Below are positions 29,258-38,911 of a DNA stretch of 64,000 bases, piece after piece. How positions within the stretch are numbered: the first letter of the stretch is position 1; the number at the start of each line of letters is the position of its first letter. The notes beneath the pieces were generated by a model. The model made no database searches and was not told the origin of the DNA. It was given only the letters and a program-made list of their open reading frames with translations. The position numbers and the translations under genes are program-made. This DNA comes from Chromatiaceae bacterium (GTDB lineage Bacteria; Pseudomonadota; Gammaproteobacteria; Chromatiales; Chromatiaceae): the NCBI GenBank assembly GCA_025458165.1, contig JALOTB010000003.1:1-64000 (forward strand), given 5' to 3'.

Positions 29258-31843
29258 ATGTCTCGAAAGCTAATCCTAGCGTCCGCGGTTTCACTCGCCT
29301 TGCTGCCGGGGGTTGCCGCCGCCCTAGGGCTTGGCGGCATCCGGACACAGTCGGCGCTCAACGAGCCCTTCTTCGCCGAGATCGACCTGGTCGATGCTCG
29401 ACCCGACGAGCTTGACGCGATCAAGGTCCTGCTCGCACCTGCCGAGGACTTCCAACGCGCCGGCGCGCCGCGCCCCCACTTCCTCACCCGCCTGCGTTTC
29501 CAACCGCAGATCTCGCCCCAGGGCCGGCCGGTGATCGTCGTGACCAGCTCGGAGCCGGTGCGCGAGCCCTTCCTCGACTTTCTCATCGAGCTGAATTGGC
29601 CGCAGGGGCGCATGGTCAAGGGCTACACCGTGCTCCTCGACCCACCGGTGACTCTGGACCGGCGCGCCCCACGCGTCGAGCGTCCGGCCGCCGGCAGCCT
29701 GACGTCGGCGGCCCCGGCTGCCGGGGCTCAGCGTCCCGTCGGGGGAGTCGCTCAGATCCCGGCCGGTGCTGGCGCCGGGGCTTACCCGCTAAGGTACGGC
29801 CCGGTCGAGAGCGGGGCAGGGCTCTGGCGGGTGGCGCGCAACCTCGCGCCGCCTGGCGCCACGGTCGCGCAGACCGCAATGGCACTCTATCGGAGCAACC
29901 AGGGCGCCTTCATCCGGGGCGACATCAACCGGCTACGGCAGGGTGTGGTGCTTGAGGTCCCCTCGGCGGCCGAGCTCTTCGCGCTCAACGCCGCCGACGC
30001 GGAGCGCGAGTACCGCGCCGCTTTGCGTGGTGGTCGGGTTACCGTCACTCCCCTTGTCCAGGTGGCGGATGCCGCGCCGACCGAGGATCGGCTGCGCATC
30101 GCAACCGCGCCACAGACCCTCGCCGCACCGGCGAGTCCCGCAGTCGCGCCATCCCCAGCACCGCCGGCGGGTGCGGTCCCCCCCGAGCTGGGGACCTTGC
30201 AGCAGGAGCTGCTCTTGGTCCAGGAGGCCGGCGAGAGCACCCGCCAGGAGACCGAGGAGCTGCGCAGCCGCATCCGCGAGCTGGAGACGCAGCTCGCCGA
30301 CATTCAACGCTTGTTGCAGTTGCGCAACGAGCAGCTCGCGATGGTCCAGGCGGCGCAGCGTGAAGAGCAGCCCGCGGCCGTCGCCGAGGCGACCGAGCTC
30401 GAGCCGCTCTCACCGCCGGCCGAGCCGACGATACCCCAAGAGGTGGCCGAGCCGCTCGCCGAAGAGACTACGACGCTGGTCGAGGCCGACTCCGTGGTCG
30501 CGGAGCCGGAGGTCGAGCCAGTCGCCGAGCCCGAGCCGACGCCCGAAGTCGCCGCATCGGAGCCTGAGGTCGCGGTGCCTGCTACAGAGCCGGCCGCCGA
30601 GACGGAGGTCGCCGCGGCCGACGAGCCCGAGGCGCCGATGGCTGTCCCGGCCGGACCGGAGCTTGCCGCCGTGTCCAGGTCGCAGACGATGCCGGGATCG
30701 GCCCCCGAGTCCGAAGGGTCTTGGGTCCCGGTCTGGGCGGAATCATTCAGCGGCTCGCCGATGGCAATCGGCGGTGGCCTGGCCGCGCTCGCGGCCCTGC
30801 TCGGACTGATCGTCGTGCGCCGGCGCCGGCACTTGGGTGAGATGCTCCCCGCGGGCGGCTTGGTGGGGGCGCAAGGGCTGGCCGGGGCGGGTGCCATGCC
30901 TGGCGATGGCCTGATCGGCGACACCGCGGCGACCAAGCCCTCATGGGCCGACTCGCGCCTGAGCGGCGACAGCGCGCTTGCGCCGGCAGAGGGCGAGACC
31001 GAGGAGGCGGACGTCGTCTCCGAGGCCGACGTCTACATCGCGTACGGCCGCTACCGTGAGGCCCAGGCCCTGCTCGAAGACGAGCTGCGGCGGTCTCCGG
31101 GGCGGGTCGATCTTAAGCTCAAGCTGGCCGAGGCCTACTCGGGCGCAAAGAACCTCCCGGCGCTCAAGTACCTGATGAGCGACATGGAGCGTACCGGGGT
31201 GCATCGGCTCTACCCCGATCAGTGGGATCGCCTGGAGGGCGCGCTCAAGGGCCTGGAGGCGACCCCCGCCAGGGATGCCGCCCCCGCGATCGGGCCAGGG
31301 CCGTTGGCGGCTTCTGGCGCGTCGACCTCGCGCGCCGAGCCGAAGCTCGCGGTGGGTGCCGCCTCCGCGGCGGGGGCGGATGACCTCGCCCTCGATCTGG
31401 ACGCCCTCGACTTCCTGGGCAGCACACCCACCGCGCCGGCCGCCAAGCCGCAGGCCCCGGCGACCACGACCGACCTTGATCTCCAACGCGAGGAGCTCGA
31501 CCGATTCAGCGAGATCGACTTCGGCGACAGCGAGGTGTTCGAAGAGCCTCCGGCGCGGCCGACGCCGGCCCCCGCGACGGAGGGCAGTGCATCCGCCCTG
31601 GGCGATTCCTTCGATCTCCTGATGCCGCTGAGCAAGGAGACCGAGGGCAGCGAGCCTGCCTCGTCGCAGTGGCAGAGCGACTCTGGCCTCTGGGACGAGG
31701 TGACCACCAAGATCGATCTGGCGCGTGCCTACATCGAGATGGAGGACCCCGAGGCCGCGCGGCTCATCCTTCAAGAGGTCGTCGCCGAGGGGAGCGCCGG
31801 CCAGCAGGCCGAAGCGAGGGAAATGCTCGCACGGCTCGGCTAA
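29258..31843 (+). CDS. fimV: FimV-like polar hub protein
   Basis: This 861-residue protein is a bacterial polar landmark/peptidoglycan-linked protein of the FimV family, needed in relatives for type IV pilus assembly and cyclic-AMP-dependent twitching. A signal peptide (LILASAVSLALLPGVAA) precedes the conserved N-terminal domain LGLGGIRTQSALNEPFFAEI. A LysM-like segment follows (about 180-235, YPLRYGPVESGAGLWRVARN). Next come a coiled coil (about 310-365), a Glu/Ala/Pro-rich acidic linker, one membrane span near residue 510 (AIGGGLAALAALLGLIVV), an acidic cytoplasmic region with a TPR-like unit, and the FimV C-terminal motif (TTKIDLARAYIEMEDPEAAR). GGAG precedes the ATG. Confidence 0.92.
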   Translation: MSRKLILASAVSLALLPGVAAALGLGGIRTQSALNEPFFAEIDLVDARPDELDAIKVLLAPAEDFQRAGAPRPHFLTRLRFQPQISPQGRPVIVVTSSEPVREPFLDFLIELNWPQGRMVKGYTVLLDPPVTLDRRAPRVERPAAGSLTSAAPAAGAQRPVGGVAQIPAGAGAGAYPLRYGPVESGAGLWRVARNLAPPGATVAQTAMALYRSNQGAFIRGDINRLRQGVVLEVPSAAELFALNAADAEREYRAALRGGRVTVTPLVQVADAAPTEDRLRIATAPQTLAAPASPAVAPSPAPPAGAVPPELGTLQQELLLVQEAGESTRQETEELRSRIRELETQLADIQRLLQLRNEQLAMVQAAQREEQPAAVAEATELEPLSPPAEPTIPQEVAEPLAEETTTLVEADSVVAEPEVEPVAEPEPTPEVAASEPEVAVPATEPAAETEVAAADEPEAPMAVPAGPELAAVSRSQTMPGSAPESEGSWVPVWAESFSGSPMAIGGGLAALAALLGLIVVRRRRHLGEMLPAGGLVGAQGLAGAGAMPGDGLIGDTAATKPSWADSRLSGDSALAPAEGETEEADVVSEADVYIAYGRYREAQALLEDELRRSPGRVDLKLKLAEAYSGAKNLPALKYLMSDMERTGVHRLYPDQWDRLEGALKGLEATPARDAAPAIGPGPLAASGASTSRAEPKLAVGAASAAGADDLALDLDALDFLGSTPTAPAAKPQAPATTTDLDLQREELDRFSEIDFGDSEVFEEPPARPTPAPATEGSASALGDSFDLLMPLSKETEGSEPASSQWQSDSGLWDEVTTKIDLARAYIEMEDPEAARLILQEVVAEGSAGQQAEAREMLARLG

Positions 31844-31848
31844 TCGTC

Positions 31849-32697
31849 GTGTCCCGGCCGACGGCCGCCTTGGCCGGGCAGCGCGTCGCCATGGGGATCG
31901 AATACAACGGCAGCGGTTTTCACGGTTGGCAGGCCCAGGCCGAGGCGCGCACCGTGCAGGCGAGTCTGGAGACTGCAATCGCGGCGGTCGCCGACCACCC
32001 CGTCAGGGTCCACTGCGCGGGGCGCACCGATGCCGGGGTGCACGCCCTAGAGCAAGTGATCCACTTCGACAGCCCAGCCCCGCGCAGCGAGCGGGCCTGG
32101 GTGCTGGGCACCAATGTCCATCTTCCCGCCGACGTCGCGGTGCTCTGGGCACAGCGGGTTGGAGCGGACTTTCACGCGCGCTACCGTGCCCAGGCGCGGC
32201 ATTACCGCTACCTCATTCTGTGCCGGGATACCCGCTCGGCGCTGCTCTGCGACCGCGCGGTCTGGGTGCGCCAGGATCTCGACCTGGCACGGATGCGCCT
32301 GGCCGCCGCCGACCTGGTCGGCGAGCATGATTTCTCGAGCTTTCGCGCCCTCGCCTGCCAAGCCAAGAGCCCCGTACGGCGGGTGCACTATGTCGAGCTG
32401 GTGCGCGAGGGCGACCTCATCGAGCTGCGGATCGGGGCGAATGGTTTTCTCCACCACATGGTGCGCAACATCGCCGGGGTCCTGATCACCATTGGTCGCG
32501 GCGAGGCCGAGGTGGGCTGGGTGCGCGAGCTGCTCGCCCTGCGCGACCGCACCCGGGGGGGGGTCACCGCCGCGGCGCACGGGCTGTACTTCGTCCGTGC
32601 CGATTATCCGGCGGGGCTCCCGCTGCCCCAGTGCCCGGCACCCTACGCCATCCCTGCTGCGAGCCGGTCCTACGTCGATGCGGCGAACCCGGGTTAA
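31849..32697 (+). CDS. truA: tRNA pseudouridine(38-40) synthase
   Basis: This enzyme makes pseudouridine at positions 38-40 in the anticodon stem-loop. It is 282 residues from a GTG at 31849, 5 bases after the fimV stop; ATG 31891 would start right at GIEYNGSGFHGWQ and may be too short. The catalytic Asp is in CAGRTDAGVHA. Other family segments are YRYLILCRDTRSALL, DLVGEHDFSSFRA and GFLHHMVRNIAG. The 3' end overlaps trpF by 20 bases. Confidence 0.95.
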   Translation: MSRPTAALAGQRVAMGIEYNGSGFHGWQAQAEARTVQASLETAIAAVADHPVRVHCAGRTDAGVHALEQVIHFDSPAPRSERAWVLGTNVHLPADVAVLWAQRVGADFHARYRAQARHYRYLILCRDTRSALLCDRAVWVRQDLDLARMRLAAADLVGEHDFSSFRALACQAKSPVRRVHYVELVREGDLIELRIGANGFLHHMVRNIAGVLITIGRGEAEVGWVRELLALRDRTRGGVTAAAHGLYFVRADYPAGLPLPQCPAPYAIPAASRSYVDAANPG

Positions 32698-33310
32698 GAT
32701 CTGTGGTCTGACTTGCGGCGCCGATTTGGCGGCGGCCGCGGGCCTCGGCGTCGATGCGATCGGTCTGGTGTTCTACGCGGCGAGCCCGCGCGTGGTGAGT
32801 GTCGAGCGGGCCCGATCGCTGCTCGCCTCGTTGCCCCCTTTCGTCACCAGCGTCGGGCTCTTCGTCGATGCGGAGCCCGATGCGGTGCGAGCGGTCCTGG
32901 CCCAGGTCCCGCTCGACCTGCTCCAGTTCCATGGCGAGGAGCCGCCAGAGTACTGCGCCGCCTTCGGGCGGCCCTGGCTCAAGGCGATCCGGATGCGGCC
33001 CGGGGTGGATGCGGAGCGACTCGCGCGGTTGTATGGGGGCGCCGCGGGCCTGCTGCTCGACACCTACGATCCAGCCGCACCCGGGGGTACGGGGCGGCGC
33101 TTCGACTGGGGGCTCATTCCGGCGCGGCTCGCCTCGCGGATCGTGCTCGCGGGCGGTCTGGAGCCGGCCAACGTGGCCGAGGCCATTCGCCGGGTGCGCC
33201 CCTGGGGGGTGGACGTGAGCGGGGGCGTGGAGTCTGCCAAGGGCGTGAAAGATCCGGCCAAGATGGAGGCCTTCCTGCAAGGGGTAAGAGATGGCGACCA
33301 ATCCGACTGA
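32678..33310 (+). CDS. trpF: Phosphoribosylanthranilate isomerase
   Basis: This (beta/alpha)8 enzyme of tryptophan synthesis is 210 residues. It has RVKICGLT at the N-terminus (catalytic Cys), [18 protein letters not shown] and the C-terminal phosphate-binding AGGLEPANV and [16 protein letters not shown]. The catalytic Asp is likely in LLLDTYDP. It overlaps truA by 20 bases upstream and trpB by 20 bases downstream, so the chain is tightly coupled. Confidence 0.97.
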   Translation: MRRTRVKICGLTCGADLAAAAGLGVDAIGLVFYAASPRVVSVERARSLLASLPPFVTSVGLFVDAEPDAVRAVLAQVPLDLLQFHGEEPPEYCAAFGRPWLKAIRMRPGVDAERLARLYGGAAGLLLDTYDPAAPGGTGRRFDWGLIPARLASRIVLAGGLEPANVAEAIRRVRPWGVDVSGGVESAKGVKDPAKMEAFLQGVRDGDQSD

Positions 33311-34505
33311 GCTTTATCACTGGCCGGACGCGGGCGGGCACTTCGGTCCCTACGGCGGGATGTTCGTCCCCGAGACGCTGATGCACCCGCTGGAGGAGCT
33401 GCGTCTCGCCTACGAGCGCTACCTGAAGGACCCGGAGTTCCGCGTCGAGCTCGACGCCGATCTGCGCGACTACGTCGGCCGCCCCTCGCCGATCTATCAC
33501 GCCGAGCGCTGGAGCCGGCAGCTCGGCGGGGCGCAGATCTTCCTGAAGCGCGAGGACCTCAATCACACCGGCGCGCACAAGGTGAACAACACCGTCGGCC
33601 AGGCCCTGCTCGCGCGGCGCATGGGCAAGGCCCGGATCATCGCTGAGACTGGCGCGGGGCAGCACGGCGTGGCGACTGCCACGGTCGCCGCCCGCCTGGG
33701 CCTGGAGTGCGTGGTCTACATGGGCGAGGTCGACGTCGCGCGCCAGGAGGCCAACGTCTACCGCATGCGTCTCCTCGGCGCCGAGGTGGTCTCGGTCAAG
33801 TCCGGATCGCGCACCCTGAAGGACGCCTTGAACGAGGCGATGCGCGACTGGGTCACCAACGTGGACCACACCTTCTACATCATCGGCACGGTCGCCGGCC
33901 CCCACCCCTATCCGGCCATGGTGCGCGACTTCCAGTCGGTGATCGGGCGCGAGGCCCGTGCCCAGATGCTCGAGCGCACCGGCCGCCTGCCCGACGCCCT
34001 GGTCGCCTGCGTCGGTGGTGGCTCCAACGCCATCGGGCTCTTCTATCCCTTCTTGAACGACCCGGAGGTGGCGATCTACGGGGTCGAGGCGGCGGGCGAC
34101 GGGATCGCCACCGGGCGGCATGCCGCGCCGCTCTGCGCCGGCGCTCCGGGTGTGCTGCACGGCAACCGGACCTATCTCATGGAGGACCGCGACGGGCAGA
34201 TCATCGAGACCCACTCGATCTCCGCTGGTCTCGACTATCCCGGGGTCGGCCCCGAGCACGCTTGGCTCAAGGACAGCGGGCGCGCCCGCTACGACGCGGT
34301 GACCGATGAGGAGGCCCTGGCCGCCTTCCACACCCTGACCCGGGTCGAGGGGATCATCCCGGCGCTGGAGTCGAGCCACGCGCTCGCCTACGCCGCCAAG
34401 CTGGCGCCGACCCTGGGCCGCGACCGGAGCATCCTGATCAATCTCTCCGGGCGGGGCGACAAGGACATGCACACGGTCGCCGCGCGCGAGGGGCTGCGCC
34501 TGTGA
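33291..34505 (+). CDS. trpB: Tryptophan synthase beta subunit
   Basis: This PLP enzyme joins indole and serine. It is 404 residues. [21 protein letters not shown] is the N-terminus; the PLP lysine lies in [19 protein letters not shown] (about 95). [18 protein letters not shown] and [15 protein letters not shown] are cofactor-binding loops. It overlaps trpF by 20 bases and trpA by 4 bases (GTGA). Confidence 0.98.
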   Translation: MATNPTELYHWPDAGGHFGPYGGMFVPETLMHPLEELRLAYERYLKDPEFRVELDADLRDYVGRPSPIYHAERWSRQLGGAQIFLKREDLNHTGAHKVNNTVGQALLARRMGKARIIAETGAGQHGVATATVAARLGLECVVYMGEVDVARQEANVYRMRLLGAEVVSVKSGSRTLKDALNEAMRDWVTNVDHTFYIIGTVAGPHPYPAMVRDFQSVIGREARAQMLERTGRLPDALVACVGGGSNAIGLFYPFLNDPEVAIYGVEAAGDGIATGRHAAPLCAGAPGVLHGNRTYLMEDRDGQIIETHSISAGLDYPGVGPEHAWLKDSGRARYDAVTDEEALAAFHTLTRVEGIIPALESSHALAYAAKLAPTLGRDRSILINLSGRGDKDMHTVAAREGLRL

Positions 34506-35317
34506 GCCGTATCGCCCAGCGCTTCGCGGCGCTCCGCGCCCAAGGCCGCAAGGCCCTGATCCCCTTCGTCACCGCGGGGGACCCGAGCCGCGAGCTGACC
34601 GTCCCGCTAATGCACCGGATGGTCGCCGCGGGCGCCGACTTGATCGAGCTCGGCGTGCCCTTCTCCGACCCGATCGCCGACGGCCCGGTGATCCAGCGGG
34701 CGAGCGAGCGGGCGCTCGCCCACCACACCAGCCTCGGCGACGTGCTGGAGATGGTCCGCCGCTTCCGCTCCGAGGACCCGGACACCCCGGTGGTGCTCAT
34801 GGGCTATCTCAATCCCATCGAGGTGATGGGCTACCAGGTGTTCGCCGACCGCGCCCTGGAGGCGGGGGTCGACGGGGCGCTGGTCGTCGACGTTCCGCCG
34901 GAGGAGAGCCATGACTTGGTCGCAACGCTTCGGCAGTCGGCGCTCGACCTGGTCTATCTCCTCGCGCCAACGTCCACCGAGGCGCGCATCGGCAAGATCG
35001 CCGAGGTCGCCTCGGGCTTCGTCTACTATGTCTCGGTCAAGGGCGTGACGGGCGCGGGTCATCTGGATCTGGCCTCGGTCGAGGCCAAGCTCGCCGAGAT
35101 CCGCCGGAGGATTTCGCTACCGGTTGGGGTGGGCTTCGGCATCAAGGATGCGGCCACCGCGGCGTCGGTCGCGGCCCTGGCCGATGCGGTCATCGTCGGC
35201 AGCGCCATCGTCGGGCGGATCGAGGCACTCGCCGATGCCCCCGAGAGGCTCTTGGAGGCGGTGGCCGCCTTCCTGGGCGAGCTGCGGGCGGCCATCGACG
35301 GCGGGCGCCAGGGGTAA
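34502..35317 (+). CDS. trpA: Tryptophan synthase alpha subunit
   Basis: This TIM-barrel subunit cleaves indole-3-glycerol phosphate. It is 271 residues from a GTG overlapping the trpB stop. It has [12 protein letters not shown], the catalytic Glu in [20 protein letters not shown] (about 49), and catalytic Asp in [23 protein letters not shown] and [11 protein letters not shown] form the phosphate site. accD follows after 20 bases. Confidence 0.98.
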   Translation: MSRIAQRFAALRAQGRKALIPFVTAGDPSRELTVPLMHRMVAAGADLIELGVPFSDPIADGPVIQRASERALAHHTSLGDVLEMVRRFRSEDPDTPVVLMGYLNPIEVMGYQVFADRALEAGVDGALVVDVPPEESHDLVATLRQSALDLVYLLAPTSTEARIGKIAEVASGFVYYVSVKGVTGAGHLDLASVEAKLAEIRRRISLPVGVGFGIKDAATAASVAALADAVIVGSAIVGRIEALADAPERLLEAVAAFLGELRAAIDGGRQG

Positions 35318-35337
35318 GCCGAGTGGGGGAGGGGACC

Positions 35338-36198
35338 ATGAGCTGGTTTGAGAAGCTGATGCCGAGCCGCATCCGCACCGAGGCGAGCAGCAAGCGCGCG
35401 GTGCCGGAGGGGATCTGGGCGAAGTGCCCGGGCTGCAGCGCGATCCTCTACCGTGCCGAGCTGGAGCGGAACCTGGAAGTCTGCCCCAAGTGCGGTCACC
35501 ACAACCGCATCGGCGCGCGGCGCCGGCTCGACGGCTTCCTCGACCCCGAGCCCCGCGAGGAGCTCGCCGCGGAGCTGGAGTCGGTCGATCCGCTCAAGTT
35601 CAAGGACTTGAAGAAGTACAAGGATCGCATCGTCGCCGCTCAGAAGCAGACCGGGGAAAAGGAGGCATTGGTCGTGATGCGGGGGCGGGTCAAAGGCATC
35701 GATCTGGTGGCCGCCGCCTTCGAGTTCGAGTTCCTCGGCGGCTCGATGGGCTCGGTGGTCGGTGAGCGCTTCGTGCGTGGGGTGAATGCCGCCCTGGAGC
35801 AGGGCAGTGCCCTGGTGTGCTTCGCCGCGAGCGGCGGGGCGCGCATGCAGGAATCGCTCTTCTCGCTGATGCAGATGGCCAAGACCAGCGCCGCACTCGG
35901 GCGCATGCGCCAGCGCGGGCTGCCTTTCGTCTCGGTGATGACCGACCCGACCATGGGCGGGGTCTCGGCGAGCCTGTCGATGCTCGGGGACGTGAACATC
36001 GCCGAGCCCAATGCACTGATCGGCTTCGCTGGACCGCGGGTGATCGAGCAGACGGTGCGCGAGAAGCTGCCGGAGGGCTTCCAGCGCAGCGAGTTCCTGC
36101 TCGAGCACGGGGCGCTCGACATGATCCTCGACCGGCGCGATCTGCGCGACCGCATCGCCGACCTTATCGCCATCCTGACCCATCGCCCCCGGCCCTGA
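35338..36198 (+). CDS. accD: Acetyl-CoA carboxylase carboxyltransferase beta subunit
   Basis: This subunit with AccA transfers CO2 from carboxybiotin to acetyl-CoA to start fatty acid synthesis. It is 286 residues. The N-terminal zinc ribbon has CPGC (about 29-32) and CPKCG (about 48-52). The crotonase-fold core shows [38 protein letters not shown] and [24 protein letters not shown] precedes the ATG. The trpFBA-accD-folC order is conserved in gammaproteobacteria. Confidence 0.98.
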   Translation: MSWFEKLMPSRIRTEASSKRAVPEGIWAKCPGCSAILYRAELERNLEVCPKCGHHNRIGARRRLDGFLDPEPREELAAELESVDPLKFKDLKKYKDRIVAAQKQTGEKEALVVMRGRVKGIDLVAAAFEFEFLGGSMGSVVGERFVRGVNAALEQGSALVCFAASGGARMQESLFSLMQMAKTSAALGRMRQRGLPFVSVMTDPTMGGVSASLSMLGDVNIAEPNALIGFAGPRVIEQTVREKLPEGFQRSEFLLEHGALDMILDRRDLRDRIADLIAILTHRPRP

Positions 36199-36231
36199 GC
36201 CCGGTCCGGGACCGCCGCGCGGCCGTCGGAC

Positions 36232-37581
36232 ATGCGCTTCGACAACCTGCCCGACTGGCTGAGCTGGCAGGAGACCCTGCACCCGAGCGCCATCGAGCTT
36301 GGGCTCGGGCGCGTCGCCGGGGTCTGGGCGCGGCTCGCCGCCGGCTGGCCGGCCCCCCCCGTCATCACCATCGCGGGGACCAACGGCAAGGGGTCCTGCG
36401 CGGCCATGCTGGAGGCGATCTACGCGGCCGCCGGTTACCGCACCGCCTGCTACACCTCGCCCCATCTCTTGCGCTACAACGAGCGCATCCGCATCGACGG
36501 GGCGGAGGTCGGCGATGCCGACCTCTGCGCCGCCTTCGCCCGGGTGGACGCGGCGCGCGGCGAGACCAGCCTCACCTACTTCGAGTTTGGGACCCTCGCG
36601 GCGCTCGATCTCTTCGCCCGCGCGCGGCCCGACGTCGCGATCCTGGAGGTGGGGCTCGGCGGGCGGCTGGACGCGGTGAACATCATTGACCCAGACGTCG
36701 CACTGGTCACCACCATCGGCTGGGACCACATGGCTTGGCTCGGCGACTCGCTGGAGGCGATCGCGGCCGAGAAGGCGGGGATCCTGCGGGCCGGGCGGCC
36801 GGCGGTGATCGGCCATCGTGATCCGGCGCGGTCGATCACCGAGCGGGCCGAGGCCCTCGGGAGCCCGCTCGCGCTGCTCGGGCGGGAGTTCGACTGGGAG
36901 CGCGGCGCCGCCGGCTGGCGCTGGCTCGCTCCCGACGGTCGCCGCTTGAGGCTGCCACTGCCAGGGATGCGGGGGGCCTACCAGCTCGATAACGCGGCCG
37001 CCGTCTTGATGGTGACCGAGCGCCTGCGTGCGCGCCTACCGGTGCCGGCGTCGGCCCTGCGCCTCGGGCTGCGGCGCGCGCGGGTGGCGGGGCGCTTCCA
37101 GGTCGTCCCCGGGGACCCGGTCTGGCTCCTCGACGTGGCCCACAACGCCCCCGCCGCCGAGGTCCTGGCCGATAACCTGGCCGCCTTTCCCTGTGCCGGC
37201 CGCCTCCACGCGGTGCTGGGCGTTATGCGCGACAAGGACGCCGCCGCCATCGCTCGCCCCGTTGCCCCGCGGGTGGCGAGCTGGCACCTCGGGCAGGCAC
37301 CCGGCGAGCGCGCCCTGCCAGCCGAGGCGCTGCGGGCCTGTCTGATCCAGGCCGGCATCGGCCCGCCGCTCACCGCCTGTCCGACGCTGGAGGCCGCGCT
37401 CGCCAGTGCCGCCGCGGCGGCCGCTCCCGGCGATGCCATCCTAGTCTTCGGCTCGTTTACGACCGTGGCGGCCGCGCTGCGGCGGCTTGGCGATCCGAGC
37501 GTCTTGGTGCCTCCGGATGACCGGCGCGTGGGGCTTACCGCAAAACCCGTGAGTGGCGGGTATACTTCACGCCCTCGCTGA
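36232..37581 (+). CDS. folC: Folylpolyglutamate/dihydrofolate synthase
   Basis: This ATP-dependent ligase adds glutamate to dihydropteroate and folates. It is 449 residues. The P-loop is TIAGTNGKGSCAAM (about 46-59). YTSPHLLRYNERIRIDG, LEVGLGGRLDAVN and the DHMAWLGDSLEAIAAEKAG segment are Mur-ligase-family motifs. LDVAHNAPAAEVL opens the C-terminal domain. The SPOR-domain gene begins 25 bases later. Confidence 0.96.
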   Translation: MRFDNLPDWLSWQETLHPSAIELGLGRVAGVWARLAAGWPAPPVITIAGTNGKGSCAAMLEAIYAAAGYRTACYTSPHLLRYNERIRIDGAEVGDADLCAAFARVDAARGETSLTYFEFGTLAALDLFARARPDVAILEVGLGGRLDAVNIIDPDVALVTTIGWDHMAWLGDSLEAIAAEKAGILRAGRPAVIGHRDPARSITERAEALGSPLALLGREFDWERGAAGWRWLAPDGRRLRLPLPGMRGAYQLDNAAAVLMVTERLRARLPVPASALRLGLRRARVAGRFQVVPGDPVWLLDVAHNAPAAEVLADNLAAFPCAGRLHAVLGVMRDKDAAAIARPVAPRVASWHLGQAPGERALPAEALRACLIQAGIGPPLTACPTLEAALASAAAAAAPGDAILVFGSFTTVAAALRRLGDPSVLVPPDDRRVGLTAKPVSGGYTSRPR

Positions 37582-37606
37582 GTGAATCAGTCGTTCGGGA
37601 GCTCCA

Positions 37607-38248
37607 ATGGAGGAAGGCGCAAAGCGGCGCTTGGTCGGGGCCGCGGTGTTCGTGGCCCTGCTGGTGATCTTTCTGCCCATGCTGGTGGAGGAGCGCGAGG
37701 AGTCTCCGGTCCCGGAGGCGGCTCTCGTCGTCCCGCCGCGGCCGGCGATCGAGCCCAGGCCGCAACCCGCCCCGCCCACCGGCCTCACCGAGGAGGAGGA
37801 GCGGATCGAGGCCCCGGTCGGGACGGCAGAGCTTGCCCCGCCGCCGCTCTACATCCCGCCCACCGACGACGAGTCGTCCCCGGTCGAGGAGGAGTCTTGG
37901 ATTCCGGTCCCCATCGTCGCGCCCCAGACGGAGCCCAAGGCGCCACTGGCGGAGACCAAGACCCCTGCGCCCCCTTCCGCTCAGCCAGCGGCGCCCCGCC
38001 CCAAGCCGGGTGCCCCCTCTGGTTGGGTGGTTCAGGTCGCGGCGCTCACGGAGCAGCCGAGGGCTGAGGCCCTGGAGCGGGAGCTGCGCGCCAAGGGTCT
38101 GCCGGCCTTCATCGAGACGGTGAGCATCGACAGCAAGACCTTCCACCGCGTTCGCGTCGGCCCCGAGTCGGACCGCAGGCGCGCCGAGGCCATGGCCGCG
38201 TCGCTCAAGCAGCAGGGTCACCAGGCGCAGATCCTGCGTTACCCCTGA
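37607..38248 (+). CDS. SPOR-domain protein, DedD-like
   Basis: This 213-residue bitopic membrane protein has a short cytoplasmic N-terminus (MEEGAKRRL), one helix (VGAAVFVALLVIFLPMLV) and a Pro/Glu-rich periplasmic linker. A C-terminal SPOR domain (about 140-213, SGWVVQVAALTEQPRAEALE and then FHRVRVGPESDRRRAEAMA) should bind glycan strands stripped of stem peptides at the septum. Position between folC and cvpA matches dedD of enterics, so a cell-division role is likely. Confidence 0.9.
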   Translation: MEEGAKRRLVGAAVFVALLVIFLPMLVEEREESPVPEAALVVPPRPAIEPRPQPAPPTGLTEEEERIEAPVGTAELAPPPLYIPPTDDESSPVEEESWIPVPIVAPQTEPKAPLAETKTPAPPSAQPAAPRPKPGAPSGWVVQVAALTEQPRAEALERELRAKGLPAFIETVSIDSKTFHRVRVGPESDRRRAEAMAASLKQQGHQAQILRYP

Positions 38249-38332
38249 TTCGTCCCGCGAGCGGCCGAGCGCCGCCGCCTGCGGCGCGAGGTCACGCCTT
38301 CCCCTGCCGTCTCTCTCACCGATGGGTCCCGA

Positions 38333-38824
38333 ATGATCTGGGTCGACTATCTCATCCTCGGCATCGTCGCCCTCTCCGCGCTGATCGGCCTCTTCCGCGG
38401 CCTGGTCCGCGAGGTCCTCTCGCTCGCAATCTGGATCGGGGCGGCCTTGGTGGCCTGGTGGTTCTATCAGCCGTTGGCCGAGCACCTCACACCCTGGATC
38501 AGCACGCCGACCGTGCGGCTCGGGGCGGCCTTTCTGATCCTTGTCTTCGTCGTGCTGATCGCCGGGGCCATCGTCGGCTATCTCATCACCCTGCTGGTGG
38601 AGAAGACCGGCCTGACCGGTACCGATCGGCTGCTGGGGGTGGTCTTCGGTGCGGCCCGCGGGGCCGTGCTGGTGGCGATGCTGGTGTACCTCGCCGGCCT
38701 CACGCCGTTGCCGGACGACCCCTGGTGGCAGGAGTCCGCCCTGGTCGGCCGCTTCCAGGTCCTCGCGGAGCGCGTCCTCGGGGAGCTCCCCCCCGAGGTA
38801 ACCGAGCGGCTCAAGGCCCTGTGA
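38333..38824 (+). CDS. cvpA: CvpA family membrane protein
   Basis: This 163-residue protein has four membrane segments and the family opening WVDYLILGIVALSALIGLFR followed by GLVREVLSLAIWIGAAL. GTDRLLGVVFGAARGAVLVA is the second conserved block. CvpA was named for colicin V production but is broadly conserved upstream of purF; relatives protect against envelope stress. purF starts 88 bases downstream. Confidence 0.93.
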   Translation: MIWVDYLILGIVALSALIGLFRGLVREVLSLAIWIGAALVAWWFYQPLAEHLTPWISTPTVRLGAAFLILVFVVLIAGAIVGYLITLLVEKTGLTGTDRLLGVVFGAARGAVLVAMLVYLAGLTPLPDDPWWQESALVGRFQVLAERVLGELPPEVTERLKAL

Positions 38825-38911
38825 TGCCCCCCGGTTGCTGCCACCACCGCCTTTGGCTACGCTGCCAGGGCGCCGTTTGCCTGACCCTGTCCCCCTGCAA
38901 CGAGGTGCTTT